A DNA stretch of 64,000 nt, from positions 1,736,001 to 1,800,000 of the forward strand of contig OZ231126.1 of the NCBI GenBank assembly GCA_965153355.1, in the 5' to 3' direction. The DNA comes from Flaccisagitta enflata. Taxonomy: Eukaryota; Chaetognatha; Sagittoidea; Aphragmophora. Position numbers and translations under genes: made by a program. Position 1 is the stretch's first letter. The number at the start of each line of letters is the position of its first letter. Positions 1-12,035 of this stretch are shown here, in pieces. Below the pieces are notes generated by a model. That model was not told the DNA's origin, ran no database searches, and saw only the letters and a program-made list of their open reading frames with translations.

Positions 1-177
1 TTGTTTTTGTTTTTGTTTTTGTTTTTGTTTTTGTGTTTGTTTTTGTGTTTTTGTTTTTGTTTTTGTTTTTGTTTTTGTTTTTGTTTTTGTTTTTGTTTTT
101 GTTTTTGTTTTTGTTTTTCTTTTTGTTTTTGTTTTTGTTTGTGTTTGTGTTTTTGCTTTTGTTTTTGTTTTTTTTGT
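1..177. repeat. (TTTTTG)n low-complexity tract
   Basis: The stretch is almost pure GTTTTT hexamers with a few GTTTGT interruptions and begins at the window edge. Reading frames across it encode only Phe/Leu/Cys runs and are not genes. Confidence 0.95.
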
Positions 178-269
178 TTCTTTTTTATTTGTCCCTTCCT
201 GTATCTTTTCTTTTACTGTTCTTCGTCGTAACCTCACCCGATTTGTAGAGATATGTTTCAAGGCGTGAC

Positions 270-560
270 TTATGTCCGGCAATGTGTAGTTCTACGAGGC
301 TCAATATATTTACCGAATTGAAGGCCTCGTGATTGCGTCTGGCTTGTAAGGATGTGTTCCCACTAATGAAAATAATCGTAAAAGCATTTTCCACTGATGA
401 AAACAATCTTAAAGGCGTGTTTCCACTGATGAAGGCCTCGTGATTGCGTCTGGCTTGAAAGGGCAAGTTCCCACTGATGACAGTCATAACGCCATAAGGG
501 CATGTTCCCACTGATGACAGCAATCACGATCATTCCCATTAATCGTGTTACAGCATTTAC
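270..560. repeat. Imperfect direct repeats built on TTCCCACTGATGA
   Basis: The phrase TTCCCACTGATGA, or a one- or two-base variant, recurs at about 357, 389, 421, 469 and 507. A longer phrase containing GGCCTCGTGATTGCG occurs at about 323 and 436. The copies are degenerate minisatellite-like units and no gene is visible. Confidence 0.6.
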
Positions 561-596
561 ACAAGTGCATATGAAATCAACCAACCCCAAGTAAGA

Positions 597-725
597 ATAA
601 GTAGAGTGAGTGAGCCCATCAATGGAGTGAGTAAGCGAAGCCGTGTGGAGTGAAAGAACAGAACGAGTAAGCCCATTAACAGAATGAGCAAGCAAAGCGG
701 TGCGGAGTGAGAGAACATGGTGAGC
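597..725. repeat. Two-copy direct repeat of about 64 bp
   Basis: A GAGTGAGTAAGC-type phrase with AAGCGAAGC and GGAGTGA(A/G)AGAAC recurs about 64 bp apart with substitutions. No coding signal is seen. Confidence 0.45.
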
Positions 726-826
726 AATGCCAGCGAAACAAACTTAGCGAGCGACCGAGCAAGCCTATATATAAACTTTAGAAAACAGGCCCTAATTGGT
801 TCTGCAGTGCGACTAAAGAAAAAATA

Positions 827-977
827 AACAAGGCCGGATACACGGCCATCAGTTGCGGACGGGTGGGTGGGCAGGGGCGGAAATGCGCATTTTTCCACTT
901 TTCAACTCGTTGACACCGACGGACCGACGGACGGACGGACAAAGGCTCTTATAGAGTTGCGTGTCCGCAACTTAAAA
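827..977 (+). mobile_element. HP hairpin element, type C (short)
   Basis: The copy starts AACAAGGCCGGATACACGG, has the subterminal motif AGTTGCGGAC, a GGGTGGGTGGGCAGGGG block, a (GACG)n core at about 918-940, and ends in the hairpin AGTTGCGTGTCCGCAACT followed by TAAAA. The 5' motif is the exact reverse complement of GTCCGCAACT in the hairpin. It has the same architecture as the commoner AGTCGCG copies but a different stem. No target-site duplication is evident. Mechanism is inferred only. Confidence 0.8.
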
Positions 978-1348
978 CAATTTTCATTCTGATTTTACAT
1001 GGTTTAAATTCAACAAATCAAATTGTTATTTAAAAGCATATTAAAGAGCTTCAAAAAATGAATGACTTGCCACCAGTCCCATTAAATTTGATCAATTCGT
1101 TTGGATTTTATGTTAAAATGAAGACAAATGTATCAAAGCATAAGTGGGAAAACAATAGGTTCTCTTTCATGGTTTTTTTTAGGACAAAATTTGCAAAAGA
1201 TGTTGTAATTTCTAAACGATTTGAGCTAGTAACTCCAGAAACAGCTCAAATGACAGATTTCTTGAAGGGCTTTCTGAATGTCATGGATTTTGATAGGTTT
1301 TTTCTTGATTTAAACCTTTTACAAATGACAAAACAAAGAGCTTTTATA
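978..1348. other. Unassigned AT-rich stretch with a short open frame
   Basis: A 104-codon ATG frame (1058-1372) runs into the adjacent repeat element. It is not low-complexity, but I recognise no domain, and it has no supporting codon or splice context. It may be chance or a relic. Confidence 0.3.
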
Positions 1349-3851
1349 ACAAAAATAACTGAACTGACCTGACTCCTTATTGTATCTTTTTATCGAAAAT
1401 CAGACTTAAACACAACCCAAAACAGACCCAAACCAGACTCAAACCAGACTCGAACCAGACTCAAACGAGACTCAAACCAGAATTAAACCAGACCGAAATC
1501 AGACCGAAATCAGACATAAACCAGACATAAACCAGACATAAACCAGACATAAACCAGATGTAAGCCAGACTCAAACCAGACTCAAACCAGACTCAAACAA
1601 GACTCAAACCAGACTCAAACCAGACTCAAACCAGACTCAAACCAGACTTAAACCAGACCGAAACCAGGCTCAAGCCAGGCTCAAACCAGGCTTAAACCCT
1701 AATCAAACCAGACTCAAACCAGACTCAAACCAGACTCAAACCAGAATTAAACCAGACCAAAACCAGACCAAAACCAGACCTAAATCAAATATAAACCAGA
1801 CAAAAACCAGACATAGACTAGACCGAAACCAGACCTAACCCAGCCCTAAACCAGACATAAATCAGACATGAACCAGTCTTGAACCAGACTTAAACCAGAC
1901 TTAAACCAGACGTAAACCAGACTTAAACCAGACTTAAACCAGACTTTAACCAGACTTAAACCATACTTAAACCAGACTTAAACCAGACTTAAACCAGACT
2001 TAAACCAGACTTAAACCAGACTTAAACCATAATTATCTTGAATATCATTTTAACCAGCAGACTTAAACCATTAGACCAGCAGACTGAAACCATTAGTTTT
2101 AAACCAGCAGACTTAAACCAGCAGATTTAAACCAGCAGACTTTAACCAGCAGACTTAACCCATTAGATTTAAACCAGCAGACTTAAACCAGCAGATGTAA
2201 ACCAGCAGATTTAAACCAGCAGACTTTAACCATCAGACTTTACCCAGCAGACTTTAACCAGCAGACTTTAACCAGCAGACTTCAACCAGCAGACTTTAAC
2301 CAGCAAACTTTAACCAGCAGATTTTAACCAAAAATGACCAAAAATGACCAAAATGACCAAAATGACCAAAATGACTAAAAATGACCAAAAATGATCAAAA
2401 ATGACCAAAAATGACTAAAATGACCAAAATGACCAAAAATGACCAAAAATGACCTAAATGACCAAGATGACCAGAATGACCATAATGACCAAAATGTCCA
2501 AGATGACCAAAGATGACCAAAAATGATCAAAATGATCAAAATGACCAAAAATGACCAAAATGACCAAAAATGACCAAAAATGATCAAAAATGACAAAAAA
2601 TGATCAAAGTGACCAAAATGACCAAAACTGATCAAAAATGACCAAAATGACCAAAATGACCAAAATGACCAAAAATGACCAAATTGACCCAAAAGGACCA
2701 AAAATGACCAAAAATGACTAAAAATGCCCAACATGACCAAAAATGATCAAAATGATCAAAAATGACCAAAATGACAAAATGACCCAAAATGACCAAATGA
2801 CTAAAATGATCAAATTGATCAAAAAGACCAAAAATGATCAAAAAGACCAAAAATGACCAAAAATGACCAAAATGATCAAATGACAAAAATGATCAAAATG
2901 ACCAAAATGACCAAAATGACCAAAATGATCAAAATGACAAAATGATCAAATGATCAGAAATGATCAAAATGGCCAAAATGGCCAAAACCAAAATGACCAA
3001 ATGACCAAAATGACCAAATGACAAAAATGACCAAAATGACCAAATGACAAAATGACCAAAATGACCAAAATGATCAAAATGACCATAATGACAAATATGA
3101 CCCAAAATGACCAAAATGACCAAAAATGATCAAATTGATCAAAAAAGACCAAAAAATGATCAAAAAAGACCAAAAAATGACCCAGCCCTAAACCAGACAT
3201 AAATCAGACATGAACCAGTCTTGAACCAGACTTAGACCAGACTTAAACCAGACATAAACCAGACTTAAACCAGACTTAAACCAGACTTTAACCAGACTTT
3301 AACCAGACTTAAACCATACTTAAACCAGACTTAAACCAGACTTAAACCAGACAAAAATGATCAAAAATGACCAAAATGACAAAAATGACCCAAAATGACC
3401 AAAATGACCAAAAATGATCAAATTGATCAAAAAAGACCAAAAAATGATCAAAAAAGACCAAAAAATGACCAAAAATGACCAAAATGATCAAAAATGACAA
3501 AAAATGATCAAAAATGACCAAAAATGACCAAAAATGACCAAAAATGATCAAAAATGATCAAAAATGGCCAAAAATGGCCAAAAATGACCAAAAATGACTA
3601 AAATGACCAAAATGACCAAAATGACCAAAATGACCAAAATGACAAAAATGACCAAAAATGACCAAAAATGACCAAAAGCAACCAATAATTCCCAAAAACA
3701 ACAAAAAAATGACTCCAAATAACTCCAGACGACCCAAAAAGATGCAAAAAAGCAAAGTGTTACCGACGGACGGACGGACGGATGGACGGACCGACCGACC
3801 GAGCGACCAAACGACGGAGCGGGTTGCAGAGTCGCGTGCACGCGACTAGAA
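1349..3851 (+). mobile_element. Long HP element L1 with ordered minisatellite arrays (5' truncated)
   Basis: It begins at AAAATAACTGAACTGACC, so the AACAAGGCC end is lost. It then carries successive tandem arrays in a fixed order: ACTCAAACCAG and ACTTAAACCAG units (about 11 bp, 1400-2030), CAGCAGACTTTAAC units (2050-2330) and AAAATGACC(A) units (about 10 bp, 2330-3680, with CCAGACTTAAA units again at 3180-3350). A unique segment containing CCAATAATTCCC follows, then (GACG)n, and the hairpin AGTCGCGTGCACGCGACT at 3830-3847. The order matches L2-L4. Frames reading as repeats of GHFWSF are translation of the 10-mer array, not proteins. Confidence 0.8.
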
Positions 3852-3915
3852 AATTTTAGAAATTAGGAATCATTTTGCCCTCTTACAATATTAGTGTTTG
3901 AATAGAAGATGGTAA

Positions 3916-4460
3916 ACAAAATCAGTGACTGTTTGAAAGATCTTCAAAAAATCTTTCATTCTAGACCAATCTCAGTCTTCTAGCTTTACTCGTTTGGAAA
4001 TGGCATTAGTTTGAAGTTGAGCAGATACATTTTTGTGGTACCACGCGGATCAAAAAAAAAAGACGTACTTTTAAATAGTTAATTCATCCAATAAATCTTT
4101 AAAAAACTATAAAAAATCTTAGATCATTTTGAAGATCTTTGAAATTACTTTTATTTGGCGCCAATCTGGTATTGCTATCTTTTTTCATTTAGAAATGGCA
4201 TTAGTTTGAATAAAAACATTGCCTAGTTCAGTTTCGCAATCTCTATGAAAAAAATGCATTTTAGCAAAATAGTGTTTCTCTTTGCAGAGCTCTAGCTCTT
4301 AAACTGTTTGAGATACAGACCTGGGATTGGTCTAGAATGAAAGATTTTTTTAAAATCTTTTAAAATGTCTCTCTTAAAAATAGCTTAAATTATTTCGTAT
4401 ATCTGTTTTATCAATTAATAGATAGGTGCGTCTTTTTTTTTTATCCAAGTGGTACGATTC
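3916..4460. repeat. Duplicated and inverted modules
   Basis: Two direct copies of a module containing GGAAATGGCATTAGTTTGAA-like sequence (about 3998 and 4193) lie with inverted copies of CTTTCATTCTAGACCAATC (about 3955 and 4335) and of GTACCAC followed by an A10 run and GACG (about 4040 and 4445). The order differs between halves, so this is not a simple inverted repeat. It shares a CCAATCTGG-type module with elements at 28 kb, 33 kb and 46 kb. Confidence 0.5.
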
Positions 4461-4894
4461 AGGATCCGGCGGGCTGAGTAAAATGATGGGACCGCAATTT
4501 TTTTCTAAAACATTTTAACTTACTTTAAGTATCGATTGAAAGCTTAGGTAATTCTGAACAAGAAACGTTATCTCATTCATGTTAGCGGTTCACTAGTTTG
4601 TTACAATTGGATGATTAATTGGGAAAAAAGTCGAAGTCAGTCTTCGACTTTTTGACATATTCGAGAGAAACGTGGTTTTCATTTTCTTATTAGGAAGTTG
4701 AGAATCTCATCCGGCTGATTGCACCCTCAAACAAAATTGATAGGGTAAGTAAATTTAATAATTCTCTTTCATTTGGTGCCAGGCTCTATGACAAATATTT
4801 TTTGCGCTATGATCTTTTAAAGATTTATTTATAAAAAATTCGAATGGAATATTTTTGATTTTTTTACGATTTTGTGTAGGATCGATAAAAGAGT

Positions 4895-5310
4895 GTATTT
4901 ATGTTTGTTTGAGCATGCAAATACAAGAAAACATGTTTATGAGCACAGCTGCTCATCTGTGAGGGCGTTTTTCAGCATTTTAGCTCATTTAGCTCACTTA
5001 GCTCAGTCTATTCTTTCTGATTTCAAATATGATAAATGAATAAATATTTTCAACTTGTTTAAGCAAGCAAATAAAAAAAACATGTCAGTGAGCAAAGCTG
5101 CTCATCTGTGAGGGCGTTTTCAAGTATTCTAGCTCATTAAGCTCATTTAGCTTGCACTTTTTCTCTAATTCTAAATAGGATAAATAAATTATTATTTTGA
5201 TTTAAGCAAGCAAATACAGAAAAGCATGTCAGAAAGCAAACTGGTTGTCTGGTTGAATCATTTTGATTATTTTAGCTTATCTAGCTCATTTGGCTCAGTC
5301 TTATTTTTTT
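4895..5310. repeat. Tandem repeat of about 165 bp, three copies
   Basis: Three diverging units each contain GCAAATACA(A/G)AAAA, AACATGT, GAGCA(C/A)AGCTGCTCATCTG (weak in unit 3) and a run of TAGCTCATTTAGCTCA. The first two units also share TGTGAGGGCGTTTT. The flanks 4461-4894 and 5311-5545 hold nothing I recognise. Confidence 0.75.
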
Positions 5311-6361
5311 CTGATTTTCAGTGCAGTCAACACATACAATTGCTTTTGATTTGATCTAAAAAAACTTCAGTGACAGAAGATGGTGAAAAGTGACCAATGC
5401 TAACGACTTTTTTCCTCACGGCCACAGCCGCCATTACTGGTATTATATCATCTAACCAAACAAAGTGTTCTTTTGTTTTGATTCATAGCCCAACCGCTTC
5501 GCCTTCATGGTCCGGCCTCTTAATGACCAATATACAGTCAACTCTTCAAATCCAGAAAACTATGCCAAACTTCGGTTTTTGGGAGTATTTTAGGTGCTCT
5601 TTCCATTTCTGACCAGATCTTTTGTCTCTGGGCAACGGTTTGCCGCAAATTGCAGCAACCATGGTAATCATATGCTGCAAATATAGATATCTCCAAAAGT
5701 ATTTAATAGATTGATATGAAACTTGGTATATGCTGTGTTTAGTGTCTTTCTTTGCTTCTTTTAAAGTGATAGGTGATTGCAGCAAATTTAAAAGCTGCGG
5801 CAAGTTGCTACAGTACCATTTTTAACAGAAAATCTATGCAATTTTTAATGAAATAGGAAGAGAAAGGGAAATGCAATATTTTTCTATCTAATATGGCCCT
5901 TATTATACACTAAAACATATGAAAAGCAATTTTAGGCACTTTTTATGCTGTAACAAGTTGCTGCAGCAAATATGTTTTGTGGAATTCTGTTTAATCTAGA
6001 CAAATTGCAGACTGATTTCTCTTAAATGAATCAAATAACTATATTAACTGCTGCTGCATGATAAGCAGCACAAACACATCTACAATTACACCTGCAACAG
6101 ATTTTACACAGATGCAGCAACAATTTTCACTGCGTGACATTGGATTGTATTGATCTTTAATGATGATTATGAGAACATCTGTCTCAAGTAGCTGTCTTTG
6201 AGTAATCATAAACATTTATCAAGCTCCCCTGTTTTACACATGAAAAGAATTAAACAATTTATCTATATCAATATGTAATGCAGTAAAATTACTTGATTTA
6301 AGTGTATGATCTGAATAGATAGTGGTTCTTTTAAGAATATTAAGAGTTCTCAGCATTAGGA

Positions 6362-6821
6362 ATAGTTGCTAAAGTGTTAGATGGTCAATGGTACCCGTGC
6401 CTTGCTTAAGTAGATTATGACTGAAATTGAGGGAGCAGGGCAGCAGCCTCAAAGGGGTCTATGACCTATGCTTTCACACATATGGGGATTTTCTTCTCCT
6501 CCTCCTCTTCCTCCTCCTTCTTCGGCCCTCCTAACCTCCAGGCTCATATCTCAGCCTCAAGGCCCATATCCCAGTCTTGAGGCCTAAATCCCTCAAGGCT
6601 GGATATGGGCCTTGAAGGTGGGATTTTAGCCTTTAGATAAGATTTTAGCTCCAAGGTTGGGATTTGGGCCTCAAGACAGGGATTTGTACCTCAAGGCTGG
6701 GATAGGGGCCTTGAGGATGAGATATGGGCCTGGAAGTTGGGGGAACATAGGAGGAGGAAAAAATCCCCCATATGTGTAAAAGCACAGGTCATTGCCCCTT
6801 TTAGGGCCGCTGCCCAAAAAG
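6362..6821 (+). mobile_element. E-family inverted-arm minisatellite element, copy E1
   Basis: It starts ATAGTTGCTAAAGTGTTAG. Arms of about 60 bp face each other: GGGCAGCAGCC through CCTATGCTTTCACACATATGG on the left, and the inverted counterpart ending GGGCCGCTGCCCAAAAAG on the right. Between them are about a dozen 20-30-bp units of the type GGGATTTGGGCCTCAAGGCT. The right end can form a TTTT-GGGC / GCCC-AAAA hairpin. Confidence 0.7.
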
Positions 6822-6875
6822 TATGCAAAGAAGACAGTGAGGTAAAATTGTATATTTAAAGAACTGTTTGTCTTA

Positions 6876-7077
6876 AACAAGGCCAACACCTATATGTCGT
6901 GTGGGAGACTTACAGATTAACTTAGAATGATTCAGTATACTCATAAATGACTTTAAATGACAAAAAAAATTAAAATGATAAAAGAAGTAAGTGTGATAGA
7001 CCAACCAACCAACCAACCAACCAACCGAACAACTGACGGATGGATGGACGGACAAAGCGAGGTGTAGTAGACTAAAG
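6876..7077 (+). mobile_element. HP element, decayed short copy
   Basis: It begins AACAAGGCCAACACCTATATGTCG, followed by degenerate GAATGACTT units and ACCAACCAACC/GACGGATGG tetranucleotides. It ends at GGTGTAGTAGACTAAAG, where most of the hairpin has been deleted. Confidence 0.65.
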
Positions 7078-7249
7078 ATATCTGTTAAAAAAAGAAAATC
7101 ATTTGGAACATGATTGAAAAACTGCATAAAAAAACATTTTTATAATTTTTCAAGAGGGATCCAATGAAAGAAAATGGTGTTATCATGTGAGGTAGTATTA
7201 CTATTTAGTACATGTACTTATTTGATGTCTTTTCAATAACTTATTTATA

Positions 7250-7430
7250 AACAAGGCGGGATACACGGCTACCATAGTCGCATGCGGGTGAGCAGGGGCC
7301 ATATTTGAGGTCACTTCACCATTTAGGCAGTAGCAGTGGGGTCAAAAAGTAAAATCATAAAAAAAAGTCCGACCAACTGACAGTCAGACGGACAAAGCGG
7401 GTTTGAGAGTCGCATGCACTTGACTAAAAA
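7250..7430 (+). mobile_element. HP element, short copy
   Basis: The start is AACAAGGCGGGATACACGG, the subterminal motif AGTCGCATGC, the core CAGACGGACAAAGCGGG, and the 3' hairpin region AGTCGCATGCACTTGACT at 7408-7425 then AAAAA. Stem pairing is partly decayed on the 3' arm. Confidence 0.75.
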
Positions 7431-7633
7431 GTTGAAGATTCGAAGATTTGAAGGTTTTTGGGTTCAGCAGAGAAAAGTGGTTCTCCCTTTTTCTGGTGAG
7501 GCGTTGGAGGAAGTTGCTTTTCTAGGGCCGAATGATATTACACTTGAAATTGTTATCTATGAAAGAGGTAATTCTTCTCTTTCAGACAGCGCCAAGTAGA
7601 ATTCTCTGCAATCAATAGTTTTTGACCCAGGAT

Positions 7634-7821
7634 TTTTTAAATCTTTTTTTAATTTTTTTGCATTTTTCTTATCTTTTCTGATTATTGATATTTTTCATTG
7701 ATCCTGATTTTAGGCTTTATGTTACATAAAATAGAAATGATGATTTTACACAAATTGATTCTAACTTTTATAATGCTAACTTTCAAATCACTTGCATTTG
7801 TTTTTGATGATGAACAAGTGG

Positions 7822-7893
<72 letters not shown>

Positions 7894-8074
7894 ATCTTTT
7901 TTTAATTTTTTTGCATTTTTCTTATCTTTTCTGATTATTGATATTTTTCATTGATCCTAATTTTAGGCTTTATGTTACATAAAATAGAAATGATAATTTT
8001 ACACAAATTGATTCTAACTTTTATAATGCTAACTTTCAAATCACTTGCATTTGTTTTTGATGATGAACAAGTGG

Positions 8075-8162
<88 letters not shown>

Positions 8163-8175
8163 TCTCTCTCTCTCT
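7634..8175. repeat. Tandem duplication of about 255 bp, each unit ending in (CT)n
   Basis: A block containing TTTGCATTTTTCTTATC, GGCTTTATGTTACATAAA and GATGATGAACAAGTGGCCTG followed by (TC)n occurs twice, at 7634-7887 and 7888-8175. The copies differ by only a few bases outside the (CT)n tracts (about 7826-7887 and 8077-8174). Confidence 0.85.
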
Positions 8176-8205
8176 TATTTCAAGTCCTGAAGATAGGCAG
8201 ATTAA

Positions 8206-8380
8206 AACAAGGCCAAATACACTGTTACTGAAGTTGCGTGCGGGTGGGTAGGGGCCATATTTCAGGTCAGGAGCAATGAGGTCAAAGAAATAAAATCATG
8301 AGAAAAAATAAAGTGTGACCAACCAACCAACTGACGGACGGACAAAGCAAGTTGTAAAGTCGCGTGCACGCGACTAAAAA
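8206..8380 (+). mobile_element. HP element, short copy
   Basis: The start is AACAAGGCCAAATACACTG, the subterminal motif AGTTGCGTGC, then GCGGGTGGGTAGGGGCC, ACCAACCAACTGACGGACGG, and the perfect hairpin AGTCGCGTGCACGCGACT at 8358-8375 followed by AAAAA. Confidence 0.8.
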
Positions 8381-9175
8381 TCCAATAAGAAACTTGCTGT
8401 TTTAATGGCTGTTTAGGCACCTGTTGCAGCAACTGTTGCAGCAGCTTTTGCATCCTTTGCTGTTACAGCAGTTGCTGTTGCATGTTGGTGCAAATGACAG
8501 ATACTTTTGCTGTTGCTCTTTTAATCATTCAATCATTGTCAAGAAAACACAAAGTTTTTGATATGCAAATTTTCTTTTATTTTGGTGAATAAAATGAGAC
8601 TAATGTACAATCCTTTTTGCTGCAGTAATTTGTTGCAGCCCTGTATGTGACATTATTCTTTTATGATAGGGAATCAAGTGCAGTCCTACTCTAGCATGCA
8701 AAAATACCCTTAGACTTTCATTACTTTTTCATATATCTGTTATAACGATGCAGATTTTTTATCAAAGATCATACTGCAGCAACTTGCTCAGCTCTTAAAT
8801 TTACTGCAACAACCTGAAATTTAATAAGAAGCATGGAAAGACACCTAATACAGTATATACTGAGTTTCATAACAATCCATTGAATATCTTTGAAGATATT
8901 TGTTTATGCAGCATATGATTACCATGGTTGCTGCAATTTGCGGCAAACCGTTGCCCGGAGACAAAAGATCTGGTCAGAAATGGAAGGAGCACCTTAATTA
9001 CTCCCACAACTCAAAATTCGGCATAGTTTTCCGGATTTGAAACCTTAACATGCTGGACCATCAGAGCCGTACTGAAACAAATGCACGTCAGAAGTCAGAA
9101 CGAAATAGGTTGAGTCACGAAGTCAAGACCAAGCCAAGATGCAGAAAAATCCATTTCTCATTGTAACATAATGCT

Positions 9176-10988
9176 TTTTAGTCGCGTGCACGCGACTCTA
9201 CAACCCGCTCCGTCGGTCGGTCGGTCGGTCCGTCCGTCTGTCCGTAACACTTTGCTTTTTTTCGTCTTTTTGGGTCGTCTGGAGTTATTTCGAGTCATTT
9301 TTTTGTTGTTTTTGGGAATTATTGGTTGCTTTTAGTCATTTTTGGTTATTTTTGGTCAGTTTTGGTCATTTTAGTCATTTTGGTCATTTTGGTCATTTTG
9401 GTCATTTTGGACATTTTTGGTCATTTTTAGTCATTTTTGGTCATTTTTGGTCATTCTTGGTCATTCTTGGGCATTTTTGGTAATTTTTGGTCATTTTGGT
9501 CATTTTGGTCAATTTGATCATTTTTGGTCATTTTTGGTCATTTTTGGTCATTTTTGGTCATTTGGGTCATTTTTGGTCATTTTCGGTCATTTTCGGTCAT
9601 TTTTGGTCATTTTTAATCATTTTGATCATTTTGATCATTTTTGTTCATTTTTGGTTATTTCTGGTCATTTTGGTCATTTTGGTCATTTTGGTCATTTTTG
9701 ATCATTTTTGGTCATTTTTGGTCATTTTTGGTCATTTTTGGTCGTTTTCGGTCGTTTTTGGTTATTTTGGTCATTTTTGGTCGTTTTTGGTCATTTTGGT
9801 CATTTTTGGTCATCTTTGGTCATCTTTGGTCATCTTTGGTCATCTTTGGTCATAAAGTCTGCTGGATAAAGTCTGCTGGGTAAAGTCAGATGGTTTAAGT
9901 CTGCTGGTTTAAATCTGCTGGTTTAAATCTGCTGGTTTAAATCTGCTGGTTTAAATCTAATGGGTTAAGTCTGCTGGTTAAAGTGTGCTGGTTTAAATCT
10001 GCTGGTTTAAGTCTGCTGGTTTAGGTCTGCTGGTTTAAATCTAATGGTTTAAGTCTGCTGGTCTAATGGTTTAAGTCTGCTGGTTTAAGTCTGCTGGTTA
10101 AAATGATATTAAAAATAAGTATGGTTTAAGTCTGGTTTAAGTCTGGTTCAAGTCTGGTTGAAGTCTGCTTTAAGCATGGTTTAAGTCTGGTTAAGTCTGG
10201 TTTAAGTCTGGTTTAAGACTGGTTCATGTCTGATTTATGTCTGGTTTAGGTCTGGGTTAGGTCTGGTTTAGGTCTGGTGTATGTCTGATTTTTGTCTGGT
10301 TTATGTTTGATTTAGGTCTGATTTAGGTCTGGTTTTGGTCTGGTTTTGGTCTGGTTTTGGTTTGATTTCATTCTGGTTTGAGTCTGGTTTGAGTCTGGTT
10401 TGAGTCTGGTTTGATTCTGGTTTGAGCCTATTTTGAGCCTGGTTTGAGCCTGGTTTGAGCCTGGTTTGAGCCTGGTTTGAGCCTGGTTTAAGTCTGGTTT
10501 GAGTCTGCTTTGAGTCTGGTTTGAGTCTGGTTTGAGTCTGGTTTGAGTCTGGTTTGAGTCTGGTTTGAGTCTGGTTTGAGTCTGGTTTGAGTCTGGTTTG
10601 AGTCTGGTTTGAGTCTGGTTTGAGTCTGGTTTGAGTCTGGTTTGAGTCTGGTTTGAGTCTGGTTTGAGTCTGGTTTGAGTCTGGTTTGAGTCTGGTTTGA
10701 GTCTAGTTTGAGTCTGGTTTGAGTCTGGCTTAAATCTGGTTTATGTCTGGTTTATGTCTGGTTTATGTCTGATTTAGGTCTGTTTTCGGTCTGGTTTAAT
10801 TCTGGTTTGAGTCTGGTTTGAGTCTGGTTTGAGTCTGGTTTGAGTCTTGTTTGAGTCTGGTTTGAGTCTGGTTTGGGTCTGTTTTGGGTTGCGTTTAGGT
10901 CTGATTTTCGATTAAAAGATACAATAAGGAGTCAGGTCAGTTCAGTTATTTTTGTCCTGCACGCGACTTATAGGTGTTGGCCTTGTTT
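9176..10988 (-). mobile_element. Long HP element L2
   Basis: On the minus strand it runs from AACAAGGCCAACACCTATAAG (right end, 10988) with the subterminal motif AGTCGCGTGC, through the arrays CTCAAACCAGA, CTTAAACCAG, CAGCAGACTTAAA and AATGACCAAA, to the GACGG-type block and the perfect hairpin at 9180-9197. It is the most complete long copy here: both ends and all arrays are in order. Its right part is duplicated at 21251-22681. Confidence 0.85.
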
Positions 10989-11550
10989 TCCTCTAACAGC
11001 TTGGTATAATTGAAATCGCTAATATCGACGACTGTCCATTTTGGTGTTGTTAAAATCGCCGACTTTAGTGATTCTAAAACACCCTCATATATGTAAAAAC
11101 TAAAAAGAACATGTTCTATTATTTTTCTCAAAATATGTCCTCTTCAATTTTCCTCATTTTTTGGTCAAATATGCCCCTTGGGCTGATAAGCATTGGAAAG
11201 AAAAAAATTGGAATACTCCCCGTCTCTTTATGTGGAAAAACATGGTTAAACTCATTTGTTGTTAAAATCGTTAATTTTAACGACTTCAAATTTACTCTGT
11301 TTTCAGTGGTTATAAAGTCGCTAAAATCAGCGTTTTTTGCTAGGCCAAATTTGCGACTTTTACTCCTTATGACATTCATGGGCCACTCTATTAGTCGACT
11401 GTCTGATGGCAACAAAGAGAAGCCTCAATTGCATGATCATATCGTAATGACATGCGACTGTCTTTCAGATAAGTACTCGCATCCGTCGGACATGATGACG
11501 AGTAACACCAATGCTTTGAATGAGGAAAAAAGTCATTGTACACTGTTTCC

Positions 11551-11595
11551 CGGTTGTTGTTGTTGTTGTTGTTTTTGTTGTTGTTGTTGTTGTTG
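11551..11595. repeat. (TTG)n microsatellite
   Basis: A short TTG trinucleotide run interrupted once by TTTTTG. The flanking 11346-11717 sequence shows no gene. Confidence 0.9.
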
Positions 11596-11717
11596 ACGCA
11601 TCTAAAAGGAATTGATATATCGAAAAGCTGGTGTGGTTCTCAATATGTTTTATAAGGTGATAAGAGAAATATGTCAGTCTGTCTGTATACCTGACAACCC
11701 ATCTATTTGGTTATAAC

Positions 11718-12035
11718 CAGGCCTGTATATTCTTGAGTTCCCCCCCCCCCCGTGGGGGAAAAGAATCAAAGGGTCTGGAGATGGGGAAGGAAATCTAAGG
11801 GGAAAAAAAGAGAAAAAAAGGAAATTTGGGGAAAATATAACTTTTTACAGTACCAAATCTTAATACTCAATTAGTAAAACACAATTTAACACTATTTAAA
11901 CCTTAACTACATAGTTTTATTGCTATATGGGGAAGAAAATCATGGATATAAAAACGCGATGCGACGCGTCGCGGGGAAGAAAATCAAAGGCAGGGGGGAA
12001 AAAAATCAAAAGCGACTCAAGAATATACACCCCTG
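11718..12035. mobile_element. hAT-like non-autonomous element (318 bp), 8-bp TSD GTTATAAC
   Basis: Terminal inverted repeats CAGGCCTGTATATTCTTGAG and, inverted on the right, CAGGGGTGTATATTCTTGAG are flanked on both sides by GTTATAAC (11710-11717 and 12036-12043). The CAGG start and 8-bp duplication are typical of hAT elements. Inner ends carry C and G homopolymers. There is no coding capacity. Confidence 0.9.

Larger units (their letters stand above)
5546..9041. mobile_element. Foldback element with inverted arms of about 450-480 bp
   Basis: The left arm (5546 to about 6000) and right arm (about 8570-9041) are inverted copies. Both contain TCAAATCC(A/G)GAAAACTATGCC at the outer end, then CATTTCTGACCAGATC and a long GCAACGGTTTGCCGC block. 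CTGCAGCAA-type motifs recur inside both arms. The interior holds nested repeats (6362-6821, 6876-7077, 7250-7430, 7634-8175, 8206-8380) and no transposase. A clean target duplication was not found, so the outer limits are approximate. Confidence 0.7.

Noticed and set aside
827-977. tRNA-derived SINE origin for short HP elements
   Set aside because: I found no A/B-box promoter pair, no cloverleaf and no 3' A-tail with target duplications. The ends fit a hairpin-terminated DNA element better.
1058-1372. 104-codon open frame as a gene
   Set aside because: No recognisable domain; it runs into a repeat element, and frames of this length are expected by chance in AT-rich sequence.
2375-3841. Overlapping minus-strand frames encoding repeated GHFWSF-type peptides
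   Set aside because: They are translations of the 10-bp AAAATGACCA array, open in several frames at once. The same occurs at 9417-9883, 21227-21664, 37575-37915 and 48340.
3916-4460. Simple inverted-repeat transposon
   Set aside because: The shared blocks occur in a different order in the two halves, so they do not form one pair of arms.
7414-7599. 61-codon open frame starting at the end of an HP copy
   Set aside because: Its ATG lies in the HP hairpin, and no family resemblance is seen.
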